Assembly (NCBI RefSeq): GCF_025698545.1
Contig: NC_068565.1
Span: forward strand, 1,860,001 to 1,924,000
Direction: 5' to 3'
Origin: Gossypium raimondii
Taxonomy: Eukaryota; Streptophyta; Magnoliopsida; Malvales; Malvaceae
DNA length: 64,000 bases
Below the pieces are notes generated by a model. That model saw only the letters and a list, made by a program, of their open reading frames with translations. It had not been told where the DNA came from and ran no database searches. Each line of letters starts with the position of its first letter. Position 1 is the first letter of the stretch. A program made the position numbers and the translations under genes. Below are positions 1 to 11,398 of the stretch, piece by piece.

Positions 1-1755
1 AGTACAAATGTCCACATACATGTGCTGCAGGTACAGTATTGAATGTGTCTAAATAATATTTTTATTTTCCAATGTTGTATTATTTAATGTACTCCCTCCC
101 TCTGTAGGTGTTTCAGAAGATCATCTGAAAATGGATTTAGCTATGTTGGCTAGCTTGATACTGCCCACGATAAAAGCAGATCCTAGGACTTCAGTGCCGG
201 TGATAATTGCCAATATCCGTAGCCAAATGGGGTACACGCTCTCTTACCGTAAGGCTTGGATAGCTAAGCAAAAGGCATTGGAGAAGATGCATAGTGGGTG
301 GGACGCCTCATATAATGAAATATGACAATGGTGTCAGGTGCTAGAGAGATACGTCCCAGGTGCCATCACAGACCTTGAAACGGAACATGCATACTACAAC
401 AGCCGATTGCTACGTGGATGCCAATTGTTCAAACGCCTATTTTGGACCTTTAAGCAATGCCAAGACGCATTTCCATACTGCAAGCCGTTGGTACAAATTG
501 ACGGTACCTTCATGTTCGATAGGTACACTCATCGGCTATTGGTTGCAGTGGCACAGGACGGCGGTGGGAGAATTCTTCCAATTGCATTTGCAATAACATC
601 GGGAGAGTCATCTGATGACTGAGATTTCTTTCTCTCTAGGTTAAGGAGGCATGTGTGCCCCCAACCTGATATCTGTGTTATTTCAGACCGGGGCACCGGT
701 ATACTAGCTGCATTTGATCGAGAGGGAAGCTTGTGGCAGTGTACACACCATAGATATTACCTGAGACACGTTGCTTCGAACTACTACAGGCAATATCCAT
801 CTAAGACTGAATGACGACAAGTGACCAACATGGGTATTTACTATATAACTGTATTATTTTGTTTGTCATTTTGAATTAGTTTTATTGGTAGAAGTGGTAT
901 AAAATATTCGCTATGTTCTTATATTGGTAGGGTATGAAATGAATAAAGATCGTTTTCACTAGATGTTGGCAATCTTACGATCCCAAAAAGGAGAATGGGG
1001 GACTACCTTTGCAACATACGTTTCGAACAGTGGGCACAAGCATACGACGGAGGCCTACGATATGGCCATATGACGTCAAACCTGGCAGAATGCATAAATT
1101 CTGTTCTTAAAGGAACGCGCCATCTACCGATAACAGCGGTTGTGCGAGAGACATATTTCCGTTTGGCGGCGCTATTTCCAAAGCGACCGGCAACTTATGC
1201 AGGCTAGATGCAGGGTGGGCATGTATGGTGCAATAAGGTAGTTCAAGAAATTAACAAGGCGAACACGAGGGCAAACACCATGCACGCAGTGTGTCACGAT
1301 CGAGACAATTTATGGTTTCGCGTGACGGAGTTTGACAGACCGCACCAAGGTGTTGTTGGCGGGCAATATCGTGTACACTTGCGAAACAGGTCTTGTGACT
1401 GTGGGAAGTTCGACGCACTTCGTTATCCATGCACTCATGTTATTGCAGCCTGTCAGAAACTCCGTCTGGATCCGCCGAGTTATGTGGACGAAGTGTACAA
1501 ATTAGAAAACATGTACCACGTATGGAGACACATTTTCCCACCGGTCTCAGATGAACGTAAGTGGCCGCCCGTATCTCTTGCTCCTTTTAAGCTGTTACCA
1601 GATAGAGAATTGCATCGCAAGCCGAATGGTCGACCTTCTCCACTAGAATACGGAACAATATGGATATCCGAGGAACAGCCAGTCAACAGAAGTTGTGCGG
1701 ATGGTGTAGGAACCCAGGCCATACAAGTCGATCATGCCCTAATCGCAATAGTTGA
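1..1755 (+). pseudogene. Mutator-like element (MULE/MuDR) transposase, broken
   Basis: The 5' end lies outside the window. Conceptual translation shows MULE transposase landmarks in order: a DDE core with D in VQIDGTF (about 500), D in VISDRGTG (about 685) and E in NLAECINS (about 1085), then a SWIM zinc finger (CDCG...CTH, about 1397-1440). Most of it stays in one frame. That frame is interrupted by in-frame stops at 323 (TGA), 620 (TGA), 812 (TGA) and 1205 (TAG); sequence context suggests three were Trp and one was Gln. An apparent intron lies at about 830-990. A terminal CCHC zinc knuckle (C-x2-C-x4-H-x4-C, 1696-1737) is readable only in the next frame, so a frameshift lies between about 1560 and 1690; that frame stops at 1753. 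In life it would cut and paste the element; it cannot make an intact enzyme now. Confidence 0.88.
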
Positions 1756-1995
1756 ATGTAATTTTAGATGCAATTACATTTTATTCAATTATTAACTGAT
1801 AATTGTATTAATTGTTAGTAAAATTATCAAATTACTACAATTTCTTAAATGTTAGTACCAGTCAAAACATTTTACAAAATCCAACATTATGTAAAAGCTG
1901 TAAAATTATTATGCCCAAAAACTTTTGTTAATGGTTAGTCAAATTATCAATTTATGTAAAATTATTAAGCCGAAAAAGTGTGTTAATGGGTAGTA

Positions 1996-2515
1996 AGATT
2001 ATCAAATTAGGTTAGGTTTTTAACTAATTTAGGTTAGGGTTTTAACTAAATTAGGTTAGGGTTTTTAATTAAATTAAATTAGGTTAGGGTTTTAATTAAA
2101 TTAAATTAGGTTAGGTTTTTAATTAAATTAGGTTAAGGTTTAGGGTTTTAAATAAATTATGGTTAGGGTTTTTAATTAAATTAGGTTAGGGTTTTTAATT
2201 AAATTAAATTAGGGTTAGGGTTTTAATTAAATTAAATTAGGGTTAGGGTTTTAATTAAATTAGGTTAGGGTTTTAATTAAATTAAATTAGGTTAGGGTTT
2301 TTAAAATAAATTAGGTTAGGATTTAGGGTTTTAAATAAATTATGGTTAGGGTTTTTAATTAAATTAGGTTAGGGTTTTTAATTAAATTAGGTTAGGGTTT
2401 AGAGTTTTAAATAAATTAGGTTAGGGTTTTTAATTAAATTAAATTAGTTTAGGGTTTTTAATTAAATTATGGTTACGGTTTTAATTAAATTAGGTTAGGG
2501 TTTTTAATCAAATAA
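1996..2515. repeat. Telomere-like TTAGGG-rich minisatellite inside the MULE
   Basis: About 20 degenerate copies of a unit near 25-30 bp, each pairing a TTAGGGTTT telomere-type core with an AATTAAATTA spacer. Spacing is irregular and some copies carry GGTTAGGATTTAGGG variants, so this is an expanded interstitial minisatellite rather than a true (TTTAGGG)n telomere tract. It sits between the 3' end of the transposase and the 3' end of the PMD gene, which converge on it. Confidence 0.85.
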
Positions 2516-2599
2516 TATCAAAATAACTTGGAAAAATTTCTATGTGTATTACATTGTTATAAACTTCTATTTCATTACATCAAATGATAAATTTTAATA

Positions 2600-4723
2600 C
2601 GGTAATCAATGTCTATGACCGGGGGATTCGGTTCCACATGGCGGCCGTCGACGGTTACACGCTGAATTCCTCCTTCCTCTAGCTTCCGGCGGCGGTTGTT
2701 CTTCCTCCGGTGGTGATTGTTATTCTTCCGGTTCGGCATCTGGTTGTCGGACTTGGGACAATGATCCACCTTCAAAGAATAGTGTATGTGGAGGTGTTTA
2801 CATCATGAATGGCGACGGAGTTTGAAAGCCATGCGTTGCTGGCGATTGGTAAAAAGGAGAGCTCCCCGACGGCCCCCATTGCGACCCCCCTGCGCCGCTG
2901 GCCTAGTTATTGGTGGTCCGCTCGGCATTACAGGAAATGGAGCTGATTCGGGCATTTGGCTCCAACTTGCCATAAGATTCGGAAAAGGATACATGTACGG
3001 GTTAGGGTACATATAAGGGTTAGGAAACATACTTGGCATCATAGGGAAAGGCGAATGCGTGGGTATTATCTGTTGAATTGCTGCGTCAGGTGACTGCGTC
3101 GGTGCTCTCGTTGGGGACAGTGATTGCATGGCCACTGATGATGAACTAGGTGAATGTCTGGGCCTCGTTGAGGGGCTGCCCTTGTAGTCTTGTCCCCTTG
3201 GATTTAGAGGCCCGCGCCTTTCCCTTCCGACACATATTTGCCGCTGCCTCTCTTCTGGTGTAAGTAGATACGGCTTCCCATGGATCCTAAACCATGACAT
3301 GTATTCTGGAACGCACGCTAACTCGGGAACGATGATTTGTTCCCGAGTAGGTAGATATTCATACCGATTTTCCCACATTTCTGTGTACTCTGACCAGTAT
3401 CTAGTCCAATCCGTACCTAATAGCTGAAGGTCGATTTTGTGGTGCTCGTCAAACACCTCAGGGTCTGCAGGGATCGGTTGTCTACATCCAAACTGTCGTA
3501 GGACTCTGTCTGTCTGGTGGGGCTCCACGGTTGCATAGTTGATCAACACCACTTTCACGTGCCAAGCGTTTGGATTTTGTAAAAACTCTTCCGGGATTAC
3601 TGCCCGGACTGCTGAATCCTCGTATGGTGTCCATTGAAACTGCATGAACATGATAGAAATATTACATATATACATAATACTAAATACTAAATACTAAATA
3701 TCAATCCACTAGCGAATGTATGGAAATATCTATTTGCAATAATACTTACTACGCTTCCAATCGTTGCTTCAATAGAAGCCGTATATCTTCAAGTTCGACG
3801 GTAATCCACGATAACTTGCGGATGGTTCCACCTAATTAAATAAATTTTAGCATACTTTTATTCTTACAAAATCTACATAACAATTTCAAAATGTAATATA
3901 AAATTTACCTCGTTACGAGTGGGAATGTATATGGGTGGTTCACTCGAGGACGTAGAAATGGAAAGCTAAACCGTGCCCATGATTGCAGAGTGACAGCAAC
4001 CTCCGATTTTTGCTCTCCTCGGTTTGGTCGCCCGCACATCTCCGATATAATGTTGCCAAAAGCAGACCCCAACTAAATTCATCGGCTGCTCTAAAATCAA
4101 TGAGTTTTAGCAGCCACCTTAGATGTACACGGCTCCGTGACGTGTCGGCCATCAGATAGCCTCCAATTATTTGAAGAATGTATGATTGAGCATATCGGAT
4201 TCTTTCAATTTCGGTTGAATTTGCATTCAGATCGGGGAAGGTGGCACGTAACCAGCCCATCTCCACCTTACCTCCATCCATTTTATCCTAACAGTACCAA
4301 AAGCTCGTAGCACACCGCCTCCCAATTGCTAGATTGGGCAGACCCGTGAATGGGTGCCCGTCCACCCGGCAATCCCAAATGCAGATGGACATCTTCTAGA
4401 GTGATAGTGCACTCTCCACATGGAAGATGAAATGTGTGCGTCTCGGGTCTCCACCTCTCGATGTGCCCGTCGCCACGTGCCAAAATCCCGCTTCCCGCAG
4501 GTAGTTCTCTACTAACGGTGATGGAGGACCATGCATATTCCGAATATTGCATTCCAATACCCGATCTTTAGACTTTTATAACAAAAAATAAATTAATAAT
4601 TATCTAAAAATACATAAATAAAAATATCATAAATAAAATTTAAAATTTAAATTTAATACTTACCATTTTCATTTGCTCCACCGATATGTGATTCCTATCA
4701 AGACGAATCAATGATCCGGCCAT
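2600..4723 (-). pseudogene. Plant mobile domain (PMD, 'aminotransferase-like') gene carried by the MULE, broken
   Basis: Start at 4723-4721 (MAGSLIRLDRNHISVEQ), the usual opening of transposon-borne PMD proteins as I remember them. Readable blocks: RVLECNIRN and PSPLVENYLREAGFWHV, then ERWRPETHTFHLPCGECTIT (in a different frame), EMGWLRATFPDL and LRWLLKLIDFRAADEFSWG, and a C-terminal part at 2803-3675 (DSAVRAVIPEEFL..., Pro/Ser-rich tail with a short NPYMYP repeat). At least three frame changes (near 4470, 4285 and 4060) and stops near the tail break it. PMD genes of this sort are often predicted as host genes ('phosphatase 7 long form homolog'), but the position tail-to-tail with a MULE transposase marks it as element cargo. 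Function is unproven; the related host proteins MAIN/MAIL1 act in genome stability and silencing. Confidence 0.82.
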
Positions 4724-5389
4724 TGTTGAAAATATTAAAAATATTAAAATTATTTTAAAAAAATAAAAATATTTAAAATTTTCTTAAAAAAATGAAATTG
4801 AATGGAAAAAGAAATTTAATATGGATTTGAGAGATTTTTTGAAGGAAATTGAGAGGATTTTGGAAGGAATTTGAGAGTTTAAGAGAATTTTGGAAGGAAA
4901 TTGAGAGAATTTTTAAAGGAATTTGAGAGAATTTTTGAAGGAAATTGAGATAGGATTTGTTTGTGAAAAAATAAGGGGTAGGGGGTTTTATAGTAAAAAA
5001 AATTGTGACCGTTGGGGGGGCAACGGTCAAATTTGCACTGTTCATGCGCTCGTGTCATCGCGTCCACGTCAGCGATGATCTGTCACGTACCTTGACATCG
5101 CGCTTACGTGGCAGCGATTTCACGTAAAATGGCTCATTCCGGTAAATAATTAAAAAATCAGCCAATTTCGGTAAATTTTGAAAAAAAAAGACTTTTTTTG
5201 ATAAAATAGCCTAATCCACGCGTATCGTTAAATCGGGCTGGACCAAATTCAAACTCGGATAAAAAAAAAAGTAAGTTTTCAAACCGGGCCGCGGCCCTGT
5301 AATATAACTATCAATAAATGTTTTTTTTTTTTAATCTGGATAAGGTGGAAAACGATACAATTATAAGGTGCCACTTAATTCAAAGCGAA
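4724..5389. other. AT-rich flank of the MULE and upstream region of the aldo-keto reductase gene
   Basis: The first half (4724-5000) is A-rich on + with repeated GGAAATTGAGAG and GGAATTTGAGAG units (about 4850-4960), so it reads as a purine-rich degenerate tandem repeat. About 5040-5120 holds GC-richer sequence with two CACGT-type motifs, probably near the right end of the MULE. The left end of that element is outside the window, so I cannot test a terminal inverted repeat. The last 100 bases act as promoter and leader of the next gene; I see no convincing TATA box. Confidence 0.45.
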
Positions 5390-8300
5390 ATGGCGGTCTC
5401 CTCTTCCACAGTCTCTGCTTCCGTTCCTCCATTTCTTTGCTGCAACACCACCAAAATTCCCAGCTTTAAAGTCCCACGCCACACGCCACTACGTTTATGC
5501 AATGCTAAAAGAACGCAGATTTGGGTCAAGAGGAGCTGTTTCAAGTCAACCATCACTGCTAAAGTCGCTCAACAAAGCGATTTGCAGTATAGGAAGCTCG
5601 GCGACTCTGATCTACAAATCAGTGAAATCACATTGGGAACTGTAAGAGCTTTGATTTCTTGATAATGGGTATTTTTCTGTTTTGTTGAAAGGGATTTCTC
5701 TTTTATATTTTTTTGTTGGGTTTGAATTGTTGGTCTTTTGTTTTGGGGAAGTAAATGATTTGAAGAGAATGAGATTTAAATGAATTTAGCTTGAAAGAAT
5801 GCATCACTTCATGTTTGTTTGTTTAACTTTTTAGGATTATTAGTGTTTGGTTCATGATGATTAAGAATTTTTGAATGGTTAAATGCTGCTATTAGTCTGA
5901 TTATTTTTAATTTTTTTACTTTTTGAATTATAAAAATGCAGGCTAATTATTAAATTCATTTACTTTTTGGGTAAAAGTACATTAGATCAAAGGAAAACTA
6001 GTTATTCTATTTAAAATTTTATCAAATTCTTCTGTTAAAAATTAATCTTTGTGCATCAACATGGAGTACACATGATACGCCACATGTCACGGTTTGGTTA
6101 TTCCATCATCCACACCGGTTTTTAACCATACAAATAGATCAAATTTTTAGCAGAAAGAACATATTTGTTCTTGAATTTAATGTATAGAGTTTAGTTTACC
6201 TATTTCTTAACAAAGGAGGCAAAATACAATCTAGCTTCTTTTATAGTACTTTTACCTTGAGTTTTTGCTATTCCCAAAATTTGACCCGTCAAATATATTA
6301 TCATATATGTAATGTTGTGGTAGTTTTATTTTCACATATTATTCACAAAAAGACAGTTAATGGATTTAATTGCATTTGTTTGCGAAAAATTGAAATTTTA
6401 AAATTGAAAATTATGAGGACTAAGAATGATCCAATTGGAGAATATGGATTAAATCTAATACTTTATTCATAGTACAAGATAATAGCGAATTTAATCAACT
6501 GGATTTAATTGTTACCATTTGGGTGTAGTTGAAATTTCAACGGAGACTAAAGTCATAATTTAGGCATAGTATAGGGACTAATAACATAATTTAGCCATTT
6601 TTGAATTGTGTTGGTTTTTTTTTCTTCATGAACTTTAAACTAATATTAAACAAGCTTTAAATAAGTTTTGTATAATTCGTTAAACAAATATAAACGAGCT
6701 TCTTCTAATCTGAACATGCTTTATTAGTATTTAGTTCGTTAAACGAGTTTCAAAATCTTGTTAATATTTATTTTATTTAGCTTGATAAACGAACATAAAG
6801 GAACAAAGACCGAATTGTTTATGAACTGTTTATCGAACTTTCGGTTTTACAGCCTTATGTTTGATTGCTTCAGATGACATTTGGAGAACAAAATACAGAG
6901 AAAGAAGGTCATGAAATGCTCAGCTATGCTTTTGAACATGGAATCAATGCTCTCGATACTGCTGAACACGTAAGTTCTTTGGTGTGCATATACTGTATAC
7001 GGGCTGTATTTTTTTTCTAGTCTGGAGTTTGAGTTTTGTTCGATATCTTCACTCAATTTTTTAAGTGCCACTAAAGCTCTCTCTTGCTCATGCTTTCGAT
7101 TTCCCAGTACCCATTTCCCATGAAGAAAGAGACGAGTGGAAGAACCGATCTCTACATTGCTAGCTGGCTGAAGTCTCAACCTCGCGATAAGGTACTTATT
7201 TCATACCAGATGACATATTTGTGTTCCTGACTCGAAATTTTCGAGACACTGTTGTATTGGCTCATCTCTCGTGAATATCTTGATGAGCTTATGTTTGTAC
7301 TACTTGAGTATTCGTTGAGGAATTGATTTGAGTACTGGTTTCTACGTGCATATTTTCCGCAGGTTATTTTGGCAACAAAAGTATGCGGCTATTCAGAACG
7401 ATCGGCTCACCTACGTGACAATGCAAAAGTTTTACGGGTTGATGCTGTGAACATTAGAGAAAGCGTAGAGAAAAGCCTTAAACGACTCAACACCGATTAC
7501 ATTGATTTACTGCAAATTCATTGGTAAGGTTACAGTTCTTTTAGGTGCATCCATGTGACGGTAGGCATTTACAGACATGGCATCAACTTGCTTGTACTGG
7601 TGTTTTACTATGTAAAAGAGTACCTTTTATTACCGTGTCTTGTCATTTTCGTATCCTTATCTCTTAAAAGTTATCGTATGTACCTGAGTAGTATGTCTGT
7701 GTATGTGCTTCATTGATGTAATCATATTTTCTTGAACTTACGGTTTCAACCAGGCCAGATCGTTATGTGCCGTTGTTCGGTGAGTATTTCTATGATTCTT
7801 CAAAATGGCGACCGAGTATACCGTTTGTGGAACAACTTAAGGCTTTACAAGAAGTCATCGATGAAGGGAAGGTAATAAAAAACAGAGATCAAATTAAATC
7901 GGATTGCTGTTGGAAAATCTTATGTTACTCTATTGATATATGAGTGTCAGATATACATACAACTGTCGGAAAATCTGCTTGTGATATTTAATCAGTTGTT
8001 TGAAGATGTCACAAATACTAAGATTTGTATATGAATGCTCTTCGATTTCAGGTACGCTATATCGGAGTTTCTAACGAGACATCGTATGGAGTAATGGAGT
8101 TTGTTCATGCAGCTCGAGTTGAAGGACTATCGAAGATCGTTAGTATCCAAAACAGCTACAGTCTTCTGGTCCGGCGTTTCGAGGGTAAACCTCATCCAAA
8201 ATCTATATAAATGTTATACTAGCATCTCAATATCTCGCCGTTGCATCGATTTAGTTGTTCCTGAAGTTTCGATTCATATGCAATGACCAACAAACGAAAT

Positions 8301-9204
8301 GCCCCGGGATTGGACCTCTGCTTAGCAGAGCCTTGGTCTTCTCTCAGGATTGAATCAGTTCTGGCTATGCTTAATCTAAATTCGTTTTCTTGTGCTCCTT
8401 CCGGGTATTGTCTGAACATAAACATGTTTAAGAAATCAGTAACATTCTCCTTTTGCAGTCGACCTGGTCGAAGTTTGTCACCCAAAGAACTGCAATATTG
8501 GGTTACTTTCTTACTCTCCGCTCGCCGGTGGAGCGCTAAGCGGAAAATACTTGGATATCAATTCCGAAGCGGCAAAGAAAGGGAGGTTCAACCTTTTCCC
8601 TGGCTACATGGAAAGATATAACAAGTCAATTGCCAAGGTATATATGTATGTTGATGGTTGAAATGCTCCCTCTACTAAAAAGAATAGGCAAATTACTCCC
8701 TCTACATTAAAAACTTCATCAATTTGTACAGTTAAAAAACTGGCATTGCTTCTGAAATAACCATATAGTAACATGTGGCTGCCACGTGTAACTCGTGCTG
8801 ACGTACTTAGACTAATTTTTAACAGTAGATATGGATGAAAATTTTAACATAAAGACTAATTTGTCCATTTTTTGAGTAGAGTGAGTAAAATGCAATTCTA
8901 CCCCTAATACCAGTGCCTACATGGTATTTTTACTAATGATTGACGTATTGGTGGGGATTTTCAGGAAGCAACAGTGCAATATATTGAGATGGCGAAAAAG
9001 CACGGATTAAGTCCCGTTCAACTCGCGCTCGGGTTTGTACGAGATCGTCCGTTTATGACGAGTTTGATCATCGGCGCAACCTCGGTTGAGCAGCTGAAGG
9101 AAGACATTGATGCATTTCTAACAACTCAACGGCCTTTGCCACCAGAGGTAATGGAAGATATTGAAGCCATTTTCAAAAGATACAAAGATCCTGCCAATCT
9201 CTGA
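5390..9204 (+). CDS. Aldo-keto reductase family protein, Tas-like, predicted plastid-targeted
   Basis: Eight exons: 5390-5641, 6874-6969, 7108-7191, 7363-7523, 7754-7871, 8052-8184, 8459-8637, 8965-9204. All introns are GT-AG. Joined length is 1263 nt, 420 aa, with no stop. The AKR catalytic tetrad is visible: D112 and Y117 (LDTAEHYP), K150 (ILATKVCG), H197 (LLQIHWPD). The C-terminal IIGATSVEQLKEDIDAF matches the NADP(H)-binding end of the barrel. Residues 1 to about 65 are Ser/Thr-rich and poor in acidic residues, like a chloroplast transit peptide. The sequence resembles the Arabidopsis At1g04420 type and bacterial Tas proteins (from memory). It probably reduces carbonyls with NADPH; the substrate is not predictable. 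The start is the first ATG in frame before the transit-like region. The gene lies 667 bp downstream of the decayed PMD gene start. Confidence 0.93.
5970..6256. mobile_element. MITE-like insertion in intron 1 of the aldo-keto reductase gene
   Basis: An 11-bp perfect terminal inverted repeat (GGTAAAAGTAC at 5970-5980; its complement at 6246-6256) bounds 287 bp of non-coding sequence with no ORF. The superfamily is unclear and I found no certain target duplication. Confidence 0.5.
8664..8889. mobile_element. MITE-like insertion in intron 7 of the aldo-keto reductase gene
   Basis: The left end (CTCTACTAAAAAGAATAGGC, from 8669) and the right end read on the other strand (CTCTACTCAAAAAATGGACA, from 8881 backwards) form an imperfect inverted repeat of about 30 bp, with AAATTA continuing both. 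About 220 bp, no coding capacity. It accounts for most of intron 7. Confidence 0.55.
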
Positions 9205-10899
9205 GATCGAAGATATTCATTTTCTTCAGATTTTTTCATTTTTCATGAAGTATCCATGCTCGTATCTTTGCTCAATATCAACATTAAGCTTGACCAAAAA
9301 AGTCAGAGAAAACCGAAATCGGTTCAAACCGATTATTCAGTTCAGTTTGATATTCGGTTTCATTATTATTATTATTTTTAGTGATAAACAAGAAAACAAA
9401 ATTACATCAATGTAAATTGGACAAAAACATCATTAGCCTTATCTTGTTGAATAAGCTCTAAAATTTCATTCGGGGCGCCATTAAAGACTTGTCTTTCTCA
9501 CTAAGCTCATTTTGGCCAAACAATCAGCAGCACGGTGTTATGAGTTATTTGAGTATTAATTTTGTTGGACAATGACTAGAATACCATAGCTTTAGAAAGT
9601 AAAATAATTTTCTTTTTACATCTTTTATATAAAAATAGAAAAAGCAGAATGACTTATTTAGCCCTTCAACTTTGTAAAAAAGGTCATTTTAGCCTTCAAC
9701 TTTTTTCTGCCTCTTTTAGCTCTTCAAATTACCGTGTTTGTCATTTTAGCCCAAAATGGATGAAAAATACATGATAAAATTTGAAGTTAAATATTACAAT
9801 TTTTAATATCTTTATTTTATCATTTTAACTAAAGTCTCCTTTGTTATTTATATCAAATTTTTATAAATGTATTTGTTACAAATTTTATTTTTCACTGTGC
9901 ATGAGTTTTATGCACGGTCAACTAACAACATAAGATCTAATTATTGGTGAAATAAAAATAATGGAATATTTATAAATAAATACCGATAACTTTATTTAAA
10001 CATACACTTGAAACTCAATATAAAATCATAAATCTTTATCTATAAATTGTAAACTCGAAATTTAAGAAAAATAATTATAATTAATATTTAATTATGTTTA
10101 AATTAAATTATTAATATTTATTTATAACTCTTTCACTATTTTTGTTTTATCTAATCGTGTTGTTATTGATGGTGATACACTAAACTCATTCTCCGACAAG
10201 ACCCTCATTATAAATTTATACCTAAATTTCAAAACATTCTAATTACATCCTTAAACTGTCGATGTTATATCAATCAAGTTCTTTCATTATTAAAATCGTT
10301 AATTTAACCATTAAATGACACGTTAAATCTTACATGGCATAATTTAAAATGAAAATTGTAAAGAAAGGCAAAACGTTGTCACATAACTATTACAAGTAAA
10401 AACTAAAAATAAAGTTTAAAAAAGAAAGAGAGTGAGTGAGTGATAAAGTTTCTATAAAAGTTTCAAAAAAACCTCAAAAACAAGATTTTTAAAACTCACT
10501 TTTACAATATCCATTTTAAATTATACCACATGAGATGTGACGTCTAACATATCAGTTAAATTAATAATTTTAGTCCCTTCCTCATGATATATCAAGGGTG
10601 TAGACAAGAGGATAAGGGGATAGATAGCGGCCTTGCCCCCTCCTCACAAAAATGTTAAATATGCATTTTAGTCATTTAAAAATTTATGAAATTAGAAGTT
10701 AATATAATAGTAAAATTGTATTGTGACTCTCCCAAAAATTTATGGTTCATATTTGGCCCACCAAAGATAATTTTCTAGCTTCGTTCCTAATTGATATTAG
10801 ATTGATAGTTTGAAAATGTATATAAAATATTTTAAAATTTAGGGTCTAAATTGAAATTAAGATCATAATTTAAGGATGTTTGATAGATTAACTCGTATT
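9205..10899. other. Intergenic region between the aldo-keto reductase and PRAF genes
   Basis: AT-rich with no supported gene. It includes the 3' UTR of the aldo-keto reductase (just after 9204) and degenerate repeat sequence, for example 9640-9780, where phrases like TTTAGCCCTTCAACTTT recur in a pattern typical of old MITE or LTR debris in this window. A possible MITE at about 10587-10790 is listed separately. Confidence 0.5.
10587..10790. mobile_element. Probable degenerate member of the window's small GGCGAAGCC-type MITE family
   Basis: It begins with a GGGTGTAGACAAG-type end followed by GCGGCCTTGCCCCC and closes with TAGCTTCGTTCCT. The middle has the same AAATTATGAAATTAG and GTAAAATTG phrases seen in the clearer copies at 26375-26640, 61909-62117 and 62201-62452. 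The ends are eroded. Confidence 0.35.
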
Positions 10900-10908
10900 T
10901 ATATAAAA
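10900..10908 (+). promoter_or_regulatory. Candidate TATA box of the PRAF-type gene
   Basis: TATATAAAA lies about 490 bp before the chosen ATG. A CT-rich stretch (about 11022-11085, CTCCTTTCTCTCCC and similar), common in plant 5' leaders, lies between them. A start near 10930 would leave upstream ATGs in the leader (10919 and 11020), so the real start may lie further downstream or the leader may contain an intron. Confidence 0.4.
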
Positions 10909-11398
10909 GTAGAATTTTATGTTTGGCCAAGTGGAAAATAAAAGGAAAGAGAAAGAAAATTTGGAGGAGGTTAAGTTAGTTAGAAGAAGAAAACTTGGGA
11001 GCAAGAAAAGAAGAGCGAAAATGTCTCCTTTCTCTCCCTTTCACCACTTACTCTCCTCTCATTTCGCCACTTCTCCCTCACTCTGTTTTTTTTTTTTCTC
11101 ATTCTCTCCAATCCATTTCCACACCAAATCATCAATCAATCAACAACCAAATCCTAATTCAAATAAATAAGCCATTGGGATCATGTATTTTGAGTTTGGA
11201 AATTTGGGTTCTTATTATCATTTGATGATCATCTAAGACTAGTGGTGGGTTTTTTTTGGATGAAGGTATAGTAAACTTGGGGATTTTGATTGTTTGATGA
11301 ACGGCCACATGCATCTATGAAGACAAGGTCAAGGGAGCCGCCATTTCACTACCTGATGATTGAGTGCCTTCGTCTTTCCCGGTTTCCTTTTAAATGGA

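Noticed and set aside
1996..2515. A real chromosome end
   Set aside because: The array is short, internal, degenerate and spaced by AT text, with coding remnants on both sides.
6847..7179. 110-aa minus-strand ORF
   Set aside because: It overlaps exons 2 and 3 of the aldo-keto reductase on the opposite strand and is an antisense shadow.
10919..11170. 83-aa ORF before the PRAF-type gene, possibly an upstream ORF
   Set aside because: Low-complexity Lys/Glu then Ser/Phe translation of a purine-rich and CT-rich leader; no evidence that it is translated and the transcription start is not known.
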